Shown one piece after another: positions 1 to 7,920 of a DNA stretch of 34,466 nt (position 1 is the stretch's first letter; every line of letters begins with the position of its first letter). The translations under genes were made by a program, and so were the position numbers. The stretch spans positions 330,902-365,367 of the forward strand of contig NZ_JAMQAW010000011.1 of assembly GCF_023701525.1 (NCBI RefSeq). Direction: 5' to 3'. This stretch comes from Streptomyces albipurpureus (lineage in GTDB: Bacteria; Actinomycetota; Actinomycetes; Streptomycetales; Streptomycetaceae). The notes below the pieces were generated by a model, which saw nothing but the letters and a program-made list of their open reading frames with translations, did no database searches and was not told the origin of the DNA.

Positions 1-21
1 CGCCGCTGCTCAGCAGCGGCG
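1..21. terminator. Hairpin downstream of the permease gene
   Basis: Positions 1-10 (CGCCGCTGCT) and 12-21 (AGCAGCGGCG) are perfect reverse complements around a single central base. In RNA this folds into a GC-rich stem with a small loop. It lies 57 bp past the stop of the leftward permease gene, so it probably ends that operon. No U-tract is visible, which is common for Streptomyces terminators. It could equally serve a gene off the left edge. Confidence 0.5.
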
Positions 22-77
22 CCCAACGGCGTCCGGTGTCTCAGGTGTGCGGGGCGGAGCCGCTCACCGGGCGGCCG

Positions 78-1520
78 CTACTTCTGACGTGCCCGGCGCA
101 GGGTGGTCAGGCCGTAGCAGGCGACAAGGACGACGGTGAAGGCGAGGCCGATGCCCGCCGCCTGGCGCATGTCGGGGACCTCCACCGCGGTGGCGGCGAC
201 GGCGAGCACCCCGATCAGGGCCACGATCGCCAGCTTCCCACCTGCCGGGACGCTGAACCCGGTGAACTCCTCGGGGTGTGCCGTCCGGTAGCGCTGGAAG
301 GCGATGTACGACACGAGGATCAGCAGCCACACCAGCAGGACCGCGAAGAGGGCGATCGACATCAGGATGCCGAAGAGGCCGCTGACGTCGTAGAAGGCCA
401 GCAGCGCGGCGGCTGCGATACCCAGACTCGACGCGGCCAGGGCGACGACCGGGACGCCGCGCTTGTTGAGCTTGGCCATCGGCGCCGGGGCCAGTCCGTC
501 GCCGCCGAGCGAGTGCAGCAGCCGGGAGGCGCCGTACAGGTGGGCGTTGGCGGCGGACATGGCGGCGATGAGGACGACCGCGTTGGTGATGGTCGCCGCG
601 GCGGGCACACCGATCTCCGAGAAGACCTGCACGAAGGGGCTTGTCTCGACGCTTCCGTCGCTGTCCGCCATCTTGCGCCACGGGATCAGCGCGAGGACCA
701 GGGTGATGGCGAAGAGGTAGAAGAAGCTCAGTCGCCAGGCCAACTGGCGCATCGCGGTGCGGATGGTGCGCTGCGGGTCGATCGCCTCCGCGGAGGCGAT
801 GGCGACGACCTCGAAACCGGCGTACGCGAACATCACCACGGACATGGCCAGCCAGATCGAACTCGCTCCGTGCGGAAGGAAACCGCCGTCGTCGGAGAGG
901 TTGGCGAAGCCGGTGGCCTCCGTGTCGGGCAGCCCGAAGAAGACCAGCAGGGCGGCGCACAGGATGAACACGCACAGCGCCACCACCTTGACGGTGGAGA
1001 GCCAGAACTCGGTGGTGCCGAAGGACTTCACACTGATGACGTTGACCGCGAGGACGATCGCGGCGACCGCCAGGATCGCCACCGTCATCGGCACTTCGGG
1101 CCACCACCAGCGGATGTAGAGCGCGGAGGCGACGACCTCCGTCCCGATGACCACGACCGCGCTGAACCAGTACAGATACCGGCTGAGGAACCCGGCCATC
1201 GGGCCGAGGTAGCGCTGCGCGATGGTGCCGAACGATCCCTGGACCGGGTGGGCGGCGGACATCTCACCGAGCAGGACGGCGATGATGGCGACCAGTACCG
1301 CACCGATCGCGTAAGCGACGATCACGGCGGGCCCTGCGACGGATATCGCGGAGCCGGAGCCGAGGAAGAGGCCGGTACCGAGCGCGGAGCCCAGCCCGAT
1401 CATGGTGGTCTGCCGGTGGGTGAGGGAACGGACCAGTCCCTCACCGGCGGGTGCCGGTCTGGTGCCTTCGGCGTCGGATGAGGCCGGGGCGGGCGGTGCG
1501 GAGTCGCTGGGTGCGGCCAT
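78..1520 (-). CDS. APC-family amino-acid permease
   Basis: A 480-residue integral membrane protein, probably a proton-coupled amino-acid importer of the amino acid/polyamine/organocation (APC) superfamily. After a hydrophilic cytoplasmic N-terminus, the first helix carries the family signature GLGSALGTGLFLGSG, near residue 40. About twelve hydrophobic segments follow, and the length is typical of the GABA/aromatic/basic amino-acid permease group. The ATG at 1520 is chosen because AGAAGGG lies about 9 bases upstream; the open frame runs further upstream but only as a shadow of the next gene. The gene is 56 bp behind the LVIVD-repeat gene and on the same strand as kynU, so it is likely the last gene of the kynurenine operon and may import tryptophan, kynurenine or a related amino acid. 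The substrate is inferred from context only. Confidence 0.88.
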   Translation of the reverse strand: MAAPSDSAPPAPASSDAEGTRPAPAGEGLVRSLTHRQTTMIGLGSALGTGLFLGSGSAISVAGPAVIVAYAIGAVLVAIIAVLLGEMSAAHPVQGSFGTIAQRYLGPMAGFLSRYLYWFSAVVVIGTEVVASALYIRWWWPEVPMTVAILAVAAIVLAVNVISVKSFGTTEFWLSTVKVVALCVFILCAALLVFFGLPDTEATGFANLSDDGGFLPHGASSIWLAMSVVMFAYAGFEVVAIASAEAIDPQRTIRTAMRQLAWRLSFFYLFAITLVLALIPWRKMADSDGSVETSPFVQVFSEIGVPAAATITNAVVLIAAMSAANAHLYGASRLLHSLGGDGLAPAPMAKLNKRGVPVVALAASSLGIAAAALLAFYDVSGLFGILMSIALFAVLLVWLLILVSYIAFQRYRTAHPEEFTGFSVPAGGKLAIVALIGVLAVAATAVEVPDMRQAAGIGLAFTVVLVACYGLTTLRRARQK

Positions 1521-1576
1521 GGCGGCGGTGCCCTTCTGGAAGGTTGCGGGGATGGGAGTGGGAGAGGTCCGGCGGC

Positions 1577-3370
1577 TCAGAACTCGCTGTTGCGGAACGG
1601 CTTCGCCGGTGCGTCCAGGTCGGGCTTGCCCAGGACCTTCGGCGAGGACAGTGCGTAGATGCCGTGGTTGGTCAGCGTCCAGGCGATGTTGCGATCCCAC
1701 TCCACGTAGACACCGTGGGTCTGGTTGCCGTACGCGTACTCGGCGGTCTCGGCGCCGTACGCCTTCGGGACAAAGTAGGCGGAGATCTCCGGCGACGCGG
1801 GTTTGGAGACGTCGAAGAACTGAACTCCCGCGTTGTAGAAGCCGTAGCTCAGGACACCGGGGGTGTGCTGGCCCGGGTTGGTGTAGTAGCCGGTGCGCTT
1901 GGGGCCGAAGCTGCCGCGGCGCTGGCAGAAGTCGGTGATGCCGGCGGCCTTGGGCGGGGTCGGGCGGGGGAGGACGCCGACGACGCGGGGCTTCTTCGGG
2001 TCCCGGGCGTCGATCTGGTAGACGTCCTTGTACGGCTCGTAGCAGTCCTCGGTGAGCGGGTAGCCGGAGTAGTAGATCATTCCGGTCTTCTCGTACTGGG
2101 AGACATCGATGTTGTCGCCCTCGGTGCCCGCGACCGAGGCCGGCAGGTCCAGATGGCTCACGGTCCTCATGTTCGACGGGTTGGAGACGTCCAGCACCGT
2201 CAGGCCGTAGCCGCCCATGGCCGCGAAGGCGTAACGCCCGCCCTTCTCCACGGGCTTGGGCAGGAAGAGCGGCATCCGGGCGCCCATCCAGCTGGTTCGG
2301 TTCCCGCAGCGCGGGTTGCTCCGGTACGCGGCGTCCTCGCCGGTCCGCTGGCCCGGCAGGTGCCAGGTGTCGAGGAGCTTGGGGCGGGCCGGGTCGGACA
2401 TGTCCCAGGACTGGTATCCGGCCGAGTGCAGATTGGTCGGATACTCGGTTCCGGAGTAGGTGTCGTTCGGCGCGGTGGCGATGAACATGTACTTCTCGCC
2501 GGTCCAGTACGGCACGTCGATCGAGCCGGAGCCCTGCTGTGCTTTGGCCGGGTCGCTGTTCAGGGGGTTGGCCTGGGTGGAGTCGGTGGAGACCGTCGTC
2601 AGCAGCTTCCAGTCCTTCTTGCGCGGGCCGTCCAGGCGGTACACCTTGAAGCCCTTGAGCCCCGGCTTGGCACGCACCTTCCGCACGCCCTCGGGGTTGT
2701 TGTACTTGTCCCCGGGGGGCTGGTCGGAGAGTTCCGAGATCTGGCGCTTGCTCTCGAAGCTCTGGACCATGACGTACGCGTTCAGCTTCTTGTTCCACTG
2801 GATGGTGGAGGCGCCCCAGTAGTCGTGCGCCGCCCAGTCGCCGTTCGCCCGGGTCTCGTCGCCGCCCACGTCCCCGCGGCTCAGCTTCTCGACCACCTTC
2901 ACCTTCTTGACGTTGGTGATGTCGTAGACGCGGCCCTCGGAGCGGCCGTACTGGAAGAGGTAGCGGCGGCCGTCGAAGTCGACGATGTTCTGCCAGCTGT
3001 GGAAGTAGTCAGGGGTGAAGCCGGCGCCTTCGTAGGCGGCCTCGACCTTCATGTTCTTGATGTACGAGCGGGTGTCGTACTTCTCGTTGAGGCCCGGGAA
3101 GGGGTGGTTGGACCCCTCGTCGACCGGAGTGAGCGCGGGGTGCCGGAAGCTGCCGTCCAACTGCATGCCGTACGAGCCGGGGTCGGCCTGCGCGGGACGG
3201 CGGTCGGCGCACACGTCAAGGAGATTCGGGTCGGTGGCGGCGGTGGCCGCGGCAGGGGCGGCCGTGGCCGCGCCGGTGTTCGCGCCGGACACACCGGGAG
3301 CGAGGAGGGTGGCCGTGGTGGCGGCCGCGACCACCGCGGCAAGGGCGGCGTTTCTGCGGAGGGGACGCAT
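1577..3370 (-). CDS. Secreted LVIVD-repeat (beta-propeller-like) protein
   Basis: A 597-residue protein with an N-terminal signal peptide: an MRPLRR basic start, a long alanine-rich hydrophobic stretch, and likely cleavage around residues 30-40. The mature part has recurring blocks such as YDITNVKKVKVVEK, WDMSDPARPKLLDTW, LDVSNPSNMRTVSHL and FDVSKPASPEISAY. This is the pattern of LVIVD repeats, which form beta-propeller-like folds in extracellular proteins. No catalytic motif is recognised and its biochemical role is unknown. It lies 83 bp behind kynU and 56 bp before the permease on the same strand, so it is probably co-transcribed and could act outside the cell in substrate capture. The start ATG at 3370 begins the signal peptide, with an AGGACCG-like site upstream. 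Confidence 0.82.
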   Translation of the reverse strand: MRPLRRNAALAAVVAAATTATLLAPGVSGANTGAATAAPAAATAATDPNLLDVCADRRPAQADPGSYGMQLDGSFRHPALTPVDEGSNHPFPGLNEKYDTRSYIKNMKVEAAYEGAGFTPDYFHSWQNIVDFDGRRYLFQYGRSEGRVYDITNVKKVKVVEKLSRGDVGGDETRANGDWAAHDYWGASTIQWNKKLNAYVMVQSFESKRQISELSDQPPGDKYNNPEGVRKVRAKPGLKGFKVYRLDGPRKKDWKLLTTVSTDSTQANPLNSDPAKAQQGSGSIDVPYWTGEKYMFIATAPNDTYSGTEYPTNLHSAGYQSWDMSDPARPKLLDTWHLPGQRTGEDAAYRSNPRCGNRTSWMGARMPLFLPKPVEKGGRYAFAAMGGYGLTVLDVSNPSNMRTVSHLDLPASVAGTEGDNIDVSQYEKTGMIYYSGYPLTEDCYEPYKDVYQIDARDPKKPRVVGVLPRPTPPKAAGITDFCQRRGSFGPKRTGYYTNPGQHTPGVLSYGFYNAGVQFFDVSKPASPEISAYFVPKAYGAETAEYAYGNQTHGVYVEWDRNIAWTLTNHGIYALSSPKVLGKPDLDAPAKPFRNSEF

Positions 3371-3453
3371 CTGACGGTCCTTTTCGGAGAAGGAAGGCAG
3401 GGGACGTGCGCGGTGTGGACCTGGGCCCTGTGGCGGGCGAGGGTGGGGCCGGA

Positions 3454-4689
3454 TCAGGTGACGGTGGGGCGCTGCTGGAACTCGGGGGCCCGGTGCTCAT
3501 CGCTGGTCACGACGGTGTGTAGCTCCCGCACGGCGTGCAGGACGTCGGCGTGCGTGACGTACAGGGCGTTGAATCCGAAGCGGAGCAGGTCAGGGGCGCG
3601 CATATCGCCGATCACACCGCGGGCGGTGAGCGCGGCGATGAGCGGGTACGCCTCCGCGTGGCGCAGGGAGACCTGGCTGCCACGGTGGGCCGGGTCGCGC
3701 GGGGTGGCCATGGTGAAGCCGAGCCCGTCGAGGAGCGTGTCGGCGCACTCCTGGAAGAACCCGGTCAAGGACAGGCTCTTGTCACGTACGGCCGTCATCT
3801 CCACCCCGTCGAAGGCCGTCAGCGCGGCCTCCAGGGCGATCAGCGACAGCAGTGGCGGGGTGCTGATCCGGGCCCGGCTGATGCCGGCCCCCGGGGTGTA
3901 GGTGCCGGACATCGCGAAGGGCTCCGCGTGCCCGTGCCAGCCGGTGAGGGGCTGGTCGAAGTCCGGCTGGTGCCGGCGGGCGACGTAGGCGAACGCCGGT
4001 GCCCCCGGGCCTCCGGACAGGTACTTGTAGCCGCAGCCGACCGCGAAGTCCGCCTCCACGGCGTCGAGCTCGACGGCCAGGGTGCCCGCCGCATGGCACA
4101 GGTCCCAGTGCATCAGGGCCCCGGCGGTGTGCGCGGCGGCGGTGAGCGCGGCCATGTCGTACAGCTCGCCGGTGCGGTAGTCGACCGGGGCGTAGGCGGC
4201 GACGGCGACGTTCCCGGCCTCGGCGGCCAGCACCGCTGCGGCCTCCCGCGCCGGTACCCGGCGGACGTCGAGTCCGAGGAGGCGGCCCACCGAGTCGGCG
4301 ATGTACTGGTCGGTGGGGAAGTGGTCGGGATCGGTCAGCAGCAGTCGGCGCCCGGGGCGCATCCGGGCGGCGGCGAGCAGTGTGTTGAACAACTGGACGC
4401 TGGTGGATTCCCCGACCACCACCTGACCGGGGGCGGCGCCGATCAGCCGCCCGACGGCGTCGCCCGTCCGGGTCGGCGCCTCCCACCAGCCGTTGCCGTT
4501 CCAGGAACGGATCAGGTCGGTTCCCCACTGGCGGTGCACGGCGTCCTCGACGGCCGCGGGAACGGCGGAGGGTAGGGCACCCAGGGAGTTGCCGTCGAGG
4601 TACACGACCCCCTCGGGGAGGAGGAAACGTGAGCGAATGCGGGCAAGCGGGTCGGCGGCGTCCAGCGCGGCGGCGCGTTGGGTCAGCAT
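3454..4689 (-). CDS. kynU: Kynureninase
   Basis: A 411-residue PLP-dependent kynureninase (fold type I aminotransferase superfamily) that hydrolyses L-kynurenine to anthranilate and L-alanine in tryptophan degradation. Visible hallmarks are YLDGNSLG near residues 30-37, GESTSVQLFN near 93-102, FPTDQY near 124-129, the PLP-contacting Asp in HWDLCHAAG near 194-202, and the Schiff-base lysine in GYKYLSGGPG (K222). The length matches bacterial kynureninases. The ATG at 4689 overlaps the stop of the upstream aldehyde-dehydrogenase-like fragment (ATGCTGA arrangement), which suggests translational coupling. A permease and a LysR regulator flank it. The usual partner tryptophan 2,3-dioxygenase is not in the window. 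Identity is seen directly in the motifs; pathway membership is inferred from family knowledge. Confidence 0.95.
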   Translation of the reverse strand: MLTQRAAALDAADPLARIRSRFLLPEGVVYLDGNSLGALPSAVPAAVEDAVHRQWGTDLIRSWNGNGWWEAPTRTGDAVGRLIGAAPGQVVVGESTSVQLFNTLLAAARMRPGRRLLLTDPDHFPTDQYIADSVGRLLGLDVRRVPAREAAAVLAAEAGNVAVAAYAPVDYRTGELYDMAALTAAAHTAGALMHWDLCHAAGTLAVELDAVEADFAVGCGYKYLSGGPGAPAFAYVARRHQPDFDQPLTGWHGHAEPFAMSGTYTPGAGISRARISTPPLLSLIALEAALTAFDGVEMTAVRDKSLSLTGFFQECADTLLDGLGFTMATPRDPAHRGSQVSLRHAEAYPLIAALTARGVIGDMRAPDLLRFGFNALYVTHADVLHAVRELHTVVTSDEHRAPEFQQRPTVT

Positions 4690-5000
4690 GGGGTGTCTCC
4701 GTCGTCAGGTGAGGGGGTGGGTCCGGCGTCGCCGTCCCGGGCTGGATCGAGCGCAATGGCCGTGAGCAGGTCTTCCCGCCCGCCGACCAACCGCCGCCGT
4801 TCCGCCTCGACCAGCAGGTCGCGGGTGTCGAGACTGTGGCACACTGCCCCACCGGCCGCGCGCACCGCCCGGTCGACCACCTTCCGGGGCGCTTCCGGTA
4901 CCTCGCCGACGACGCGCCCGTTGACCGGGTGGACGAACGGGAACGGCACGCCGGACGCGTCGAACCCGCGTCCTACGTAATGCCGCACGGGTGGACTCAC
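4683..5000 (-). CDS. Truncated aldehyde dehydrogenase, N-terminal fragment
   Basis: A 105-residue reading frame whose first 50 or so residues (FPFVHPVNGRVVGEVPEAP, VDRAVRAA) match the N-terminus of NAD-dependent aldehyde dehydrogenases, especially the 2-amino/hydroxymuconate-semialdehyde type. The next 35 (DLLVEAERRRLVGGREDLL) fit the following helix. Normal family members are about 480 residues; the NAD site, catalytic Cys and Glu are all missing, so it cannot be an active enzyme. The GTG start at 5000 has a strong GGAGG site 8 bases upstream, and the stop overlaps the kynU start. It is therefore probably still translated and may mainly deliver ribosomes to kynU. The simplest reading is an internal deletion of a full gene that once worked downstream of kynureninase. 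The last 20 residues may be out of the original frame. Confidence 0.6.
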   Translation of the reverse strand: MSPPVRHYVGRGFDASGVPFPFVHPVNGRVVGEVPEAPRKVVDRAVRAAGGAVCHSLDTRDLLVEAERRRLVGGREDLLTAIALDPARDGDAGPTPSPDDGDTPC

Positions 5001-5179
5001 CTTGCAGACCTCCGTTGCTGGGCCGGGGATGTCCGAAACTCGCCCCCGGGCGTGCCGGTATAGTGCGCCACCCAGCTATGCCGATCCAATGCCGATTAGC
5101 GTGAGAGATATAGCGATCCGGGTATATCGCTCTCCCGCGCGGGCCCGGGCCGCCCGACTACCGGAAAGAGCCCACTGCG
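5001..5179. promoter_or_regulatory. Divergent promoter region with LysR-type operator candidate
   Basis: This gap separates the leftward kynU operon from the rightward LysR gene. Around 5103-5134 there is an imperfect inverted repeat: GAGAGATATA on the left, then 10 bases, then TATATCGCTCTC on the right. The core GATATA-N10-TATATC is AT-rich and stands out in this GC-rich sequence. LysR proteins typically bind interrupted palindromes (T-N11-A) between divergent genes, so this is a good candidate for the activator site. A second short GTATAG element near 5058 may belong to a leftward promoter. Binding is inferred. Confidence 0.5.
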
Positions 5180-6145
5180 TTGGACCTCCTGGACGGCCGG
5201 CTCAAGTTCCGGCACCTGACCCTGCTCATCGCGGTGTACAAGCACGGGAGCGTCGTACGGGCGGCGGAATCGCTGCACCTCACCCAGCCCGCGGCGACCC
5301 GGACCCTCCACGAACTGGAGGCCATAGCCGACCTGCCGCTCTTCGTCCGCGTACCGCGTGGCATGCGGCCCACCGTCTACGGCGAAGCGCTGGCGGAACA
5401 CGCCCGCGCGGTGGTCGCCGAGGTACGCCGGGCCGGGGACCACCTCACCGGACTGCGGCAGGGACAGGACGGCACCGTGACCGTGGGAACGCTGCTGGCC
5501 GGCGCGAACGTGCTGCTCCCCCGGGCGGTCGCCGGGCTCAAACGGGAACGGCCCCGGCTGACGGTGGTGGTACGGGAGGGAACCCCGGACGTCCTGCACC
5601 CGGCACTGCTGGCGGGCGAGTTGGACGTCATCGTCGGCCGGATGGGGTCGGCCCCCTCGGAAGGGGACGGGCAGCGCCAGCGGATGCTGTACCGGGAGCC
5701 CATCCGGCTCGCCGTCCGCTCCGGCCACCCGCTCCTCGACAACACGGGCGTCACCCTGACGGACGCTCTCGGGTTCCCCTGGATCCTGCCGGTCGAGCAG
5801 ACCGCACTGCGCCAGGAACTCGGTGCCCTCTTCGTGGACCGGGGCCTCACGCTGCCCGCGGACCGCGTCGAGTGCACGTCCATCCTCACCATGCGGGCGC
5901 TGCTCCTCCAGACGGACATGGTGGCGCTCCTGCCCGAACTGGTGCTGCGCGAAGACGAGCACCTCGCCGCGCTGCCGGTCGAGCTTCCCTCGGTGGGACG
6001 CACGGTGGGCACCACCGAGGCGGCCCACCGCACACGCACCCCCGCCCTACAGGCGCTGCTACACCACCTCGACCAGGAGGCGGTGCTGCTGCGCGAGACG
6101 CTCGGCGGGACACCGGCGGTCCATGAGGCACGTACGGGAAGGTAG
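5180..6145 (+). CDS. LysR-family transcriptional regulator
   Basis: A 321-residue LysR-type regulator. The N-terminal winged helix-turn-helix occupies about residues 8-65 (LKFRHLTLLIAVYKHGSV, RAAESLHLTQPAATRTLHEL), followed by a linker helix and a two-lobed periplasmic-binding-protein-like effector domain from about residue 95 to 300 (VTVGTLLAGANVLLPRAV, LLAGELDVIVGRM). The sequence resembles the GbpR/PcaQ group, whose members often control aromatic or sugar catabolism. The start is a TTG at 5180 with GGAAAGAG about 9 bases upstream; no ATG or GTG fits the family N-terminus better. Transcribed divergently from the kynU operon, it probably regulates that operon in response to a kynurenine-pathway metabolite. 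The ligand is not known from sequence. Confidence 0.9.
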   Translation: MDLLDGRLKFRHLTLLIAVYKHGSVVRAAESLHLTQPAATRTLHELEAIADLPLFVRVPRGMRPTVYGEALAEHARAVVAEVRRAGDHLTGLRQGQDGTVTVGTLLAGANVLLPRAVAGLKRERPRLTVVVREGTPDVLHPALLAGELDVIVGRMGSAPSEGDGQRQRMLYREPIRLAVRSGHPLLDNTGVTLTDALGFPWILPVEQTALRQELGALFVDRGLTLPADRVECTSILTMRALLLQTDMVALLPELVLREDEHLAALPVELPSVGRTVGTTEAAHRTRTPALQALLHHLDQEAVLLRETLGGTPAVHEARTGR

Positions 6146-6323
6146 GCGCGTACGGGAGGGCCTTCGGACGGCACCCGGTGTGCCGGTTGGCTTTCCGTCG
6201 CACACCTGCCCGGGCCCGCCACCCCGGGTCTCGCACACCGGCCGCGGACGCGGCGTCACAGCCGACGGCGTCGACGGCATCGCGCCGCTCACCACCGGCC
6301 CCGGCCCGGCGGGAGCCCCGCGC

Positions 6324-6371
6324 GTCGGTGTGCCGGTGGGTCGGTGCGTCGGTGGGTCGGTGCGTCGGCGG
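6324..6371. repeat. Three tandem 16-bp repeats
   Basis: Three head-to-tail units start at 6324, 6340 and 6356. Each begins GTCGGTG and ends in CGTCGGTGG or a one- or two-base variant. They lie in the 420-bp non-coding gap between the LysR gene and the collagen-like gene. The function is unknown and slippage expansion is the simplest origin. Confidence 0.75.
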
Positions 6372-6401
6372 CGCGGGTGTACGCCTGGGGCGTCGGCAGC
6401 C

Positions 6402-6438
6402 GCTTGTACGGTTCACAACAGCTTGTAGGTTCACAACA
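6402..6438. repeat. Two adjacent 18/19-bp direct repeats
   Basis: GCTTGTACGGTTCACAACA at 6402-6420 is followed immediately by GCTTGTAGGTTCACAACA at 6421-6438, identical apart from one missing base. The pair is more AT-rich than its surroundings. It sits just beyond the hairpin that ends the collagen-like gene. It could be a tandem protein-binding site, but no adjacent promoter is evident. Confidence 0.65.
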
Positions 6439-6459
6439 CCGCACCAGCCACGACGGCTG

Positions 6460-6494
6460 GTGTGGTGGAGCCGCCGAGGGCGGCTCCACCACAC
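6460..6494. terminator. Strong 16-bp hairpin between convergent genes
   Basis: GTGTGGTGGAGCCGCC (6460-6475) pairs perfectly with GGCGGCTCCACCACAC (6479-6494) around a GAG loop. It lies 73 bp past the stop of the leftward collagen-like gene and about 315 bp past the LysR gene. It probably terminates the former and may work in both directions. Confidence 0.8.
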
Positions 6495-6567
6495 TGGTCG
6501 GCACGTCCGTACCCGTCCGCTCACCGACGGCGAGCCGGTGCCTCAGACCGACGCGTACCGTTCCGGA

Positions 6568-7920
6568 CTACTGGTCCACACAGACCACATAGGACTGGAA
6601 CCCGCCGCCGAGCAAGGTGACGGAGGCCTGGGTCTGCCATCCGGTAGCCGGCCCGGCCTGAGTGCCGGCAGCCTTGGGAATCGGCGCGTTCTCGATGACG
6701 TTGATCGCGCTGAGGAGCCCGAAGGTGTCATAGCCGCCGCCGGTGGCCACATCACCGGCCAGGCAGTTGGCCGTTGACGTCACGCCCACACCGATGAGCA
6801 CCGGGGTGGCCTGGGGCCCCCTGATGACATAGGTGCTCAGCGTCGCCGGACCCTGCGGTCCCTGTACGCCTTGGGTGCCCTGGGCTCCCTGCGTGCCGTT
6901 CGTGCCGTTAGTCCCATTGGCACCCTGAGTGCCCTGGGGTCCCTGCGTACCGTTCGCGCCCTGCGTACCCTGAGGTCCGGCAGCACCCTGCGCACCGTTA
7001 GTACCGTCGGCGCCCTGAGCTCCCTGTGCACCGTTCGTACCGTTCGTGCCATTGGCGCCCTGGGTACCCTGAGGCCCCTGAGTGCCGTTCGCACCGTCGG
7101 CGCCCTGAGCACCCTGAGCGCCATTTGTGCCGTTAGTACCGTTGGCGCCCTGGGTACCCTGAGGCCCCTGAGTGCCGTTCGCACCGTCGGCGCCCTGAGC
7201 TCCCTGAGCACCGTTCGTACCGTTCGTGCCATTGGCGCCATTCGCACCCTGAGTGCCGTTCGCGCCCTGGGTACCCTGAGGTCCGGCAGCACCCTGTGCG
7301 CCATTTGCACCGTCGGCGCCCTGAGCTCCCTGAGCACCGTTCGTACCGTTCGTGCCATTGGCGCCATTCGCACCCTGGGCTCCGGTGGCACCCTGAGCAC
7401 CATTCGTACCGTTGGCACCGTTGGCGCCGTTGGCGCCCTGCGGTCCAGTAGCTCCCTGAGCGCCATTCGCGCCGTTGGCGCCCTGAGCACCCTGAGCACC
7501 CTGAGCACCGTTCGTACCGTTGGCACCCTGAGCACCTTGAGCACCGTTCGTACCGTTCGTGCCATTGGCACCGTTGGCGCCCTGGGCTCCAGTGGCACCC
7601 TGAGCGCCCTGCGATCCGGTGGCACCCTTTGCGCCGGTGGCACCCTGGGGGCCCTGCGGGCCAGTGGCGCCTTGTGGGCCCTGCGGGCCACGCGGTCCTC
7701 GCGGACCCTTACCGTTACCCCCGGGGTCGAGGCTCTGTCCACTCACCGTCATGGCACCGTTCGGCCCTGGCAGGCCCAGGCTGTGCTGATTGCCCGAGCG
7801 CTCGACGGCATCGGCGACGGCCATCGCGCTCGGCGCGACGTTGAGCACCGCGGCCAAGGTACCCGCCGAAACCATGGTGATGGCTCTCACCCGGTTGCGG
7901 CCGATGGTTTTACGGTTCAC
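6568..7920 (-). CDS. Secreted collagen-like (G-X-Y repeat) protein
   Basis: A 450-residue protein. Residues 1-35 look like a signal peptide: basic VNRKTIGRNRVR, hydrophobic core, then APSAMA as a cleavage site. A short linker follows, then a long uninterrupted Gly-X-Y tract from about residue 70 to 360. The last 95 residues form a non-repetitive domain with two Cys (CLAGDVATGGGYDTFG and the C-terminal VVCVDQ). The repeats start with GPRGPRGPQG and then settle into GAQGANGTNGTNG-type units, poor in proline and rich in Gln, Asn and Thr. Bacterial collagen-like proteins form trimeric triple helices outside the cell, and the C-terminal domain may nucleate the trimer. The GTG at 7920 is chosen because AAAGGA lies about 6 bases upstream and the signal peptide begins there; the open frame continues upstream without family support. 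No membrane or sortase anchor is visible. The exact role is unknown. Confidence 0.85.
   Translation of the reverse strand: MNRKTIGRNRVRAITMVSAGTLAAVLNVAPSAMAVADAVERSGNQHSLGLPGPNGAMTVSGQSLDPGGNGKGPRGPRGPQGPQGATGPQGPQGATGAKGATGSQGAQGATGAQGANGANGTNGTNGAQGAQGANGTNGAQGAQGAQGANGANGAQGATGPQGANGANGANGTNGAQGATGAQGANGANGTNGTNGAQGAQGADGANGAQGAAGPQGTQGANGTQGANGANGTNGTNGAQGAQGADGANGTQGPQGTQGANGTNGTNGAQGAQGADGANGTQGPQGTQGANGTNGTNGAQGAQGADGTNGAQGAAGPQGTQGANGTQGPQGTQGANGTNGTNGTQGAQGTQGVQGPQGPATLSTYVIRGPQATPVLIGVGVTSTANCLAGDVATGGGYDTFGLLSAINVIENAPIPKAAGTQAGPATGWQTQASVTLLGGGFQSYVVCVDQ
6842..7712 (-). repeat. Collagen-repeat coding tract
   Basis: About 870 bp of near-repetitive DNA encode the Gly-X-Y region. 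The 9-bp codon-triplet periodicity is overlaid by longer repeated blocks (for example around 7020-7130, 7140-7250 and 7310-7370) that are almost identical. This suggests expansion by slippage or unequal recombination, so repeat number may differ between strains. The opposite strand is also open across this stretch, but only as a consequence of the repeat. Confidence 0.8.

Noticed and set aside
1521..2798. Long minus-strand open frame continuing upstream of the permease to 2798
   Set aside because: This part is an alternate frame of the LVIVD-repeat gene with Arg/Pro-rich translation. The permease begins at the ATG at 1520 with its own ribosome site.
1451..3901. 816-residue plus-strand open frame
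   Set aside because: It lies antisense to the LVIVD and kynU genes, is low in complexity and has no family pattern. It is a high-GC shadow.
6842..7712. Repetitive tract as a possible CRISPR array
   Set aside because: The repeats are in-frame Gly-X-Y codons without unique spacers of constant length.
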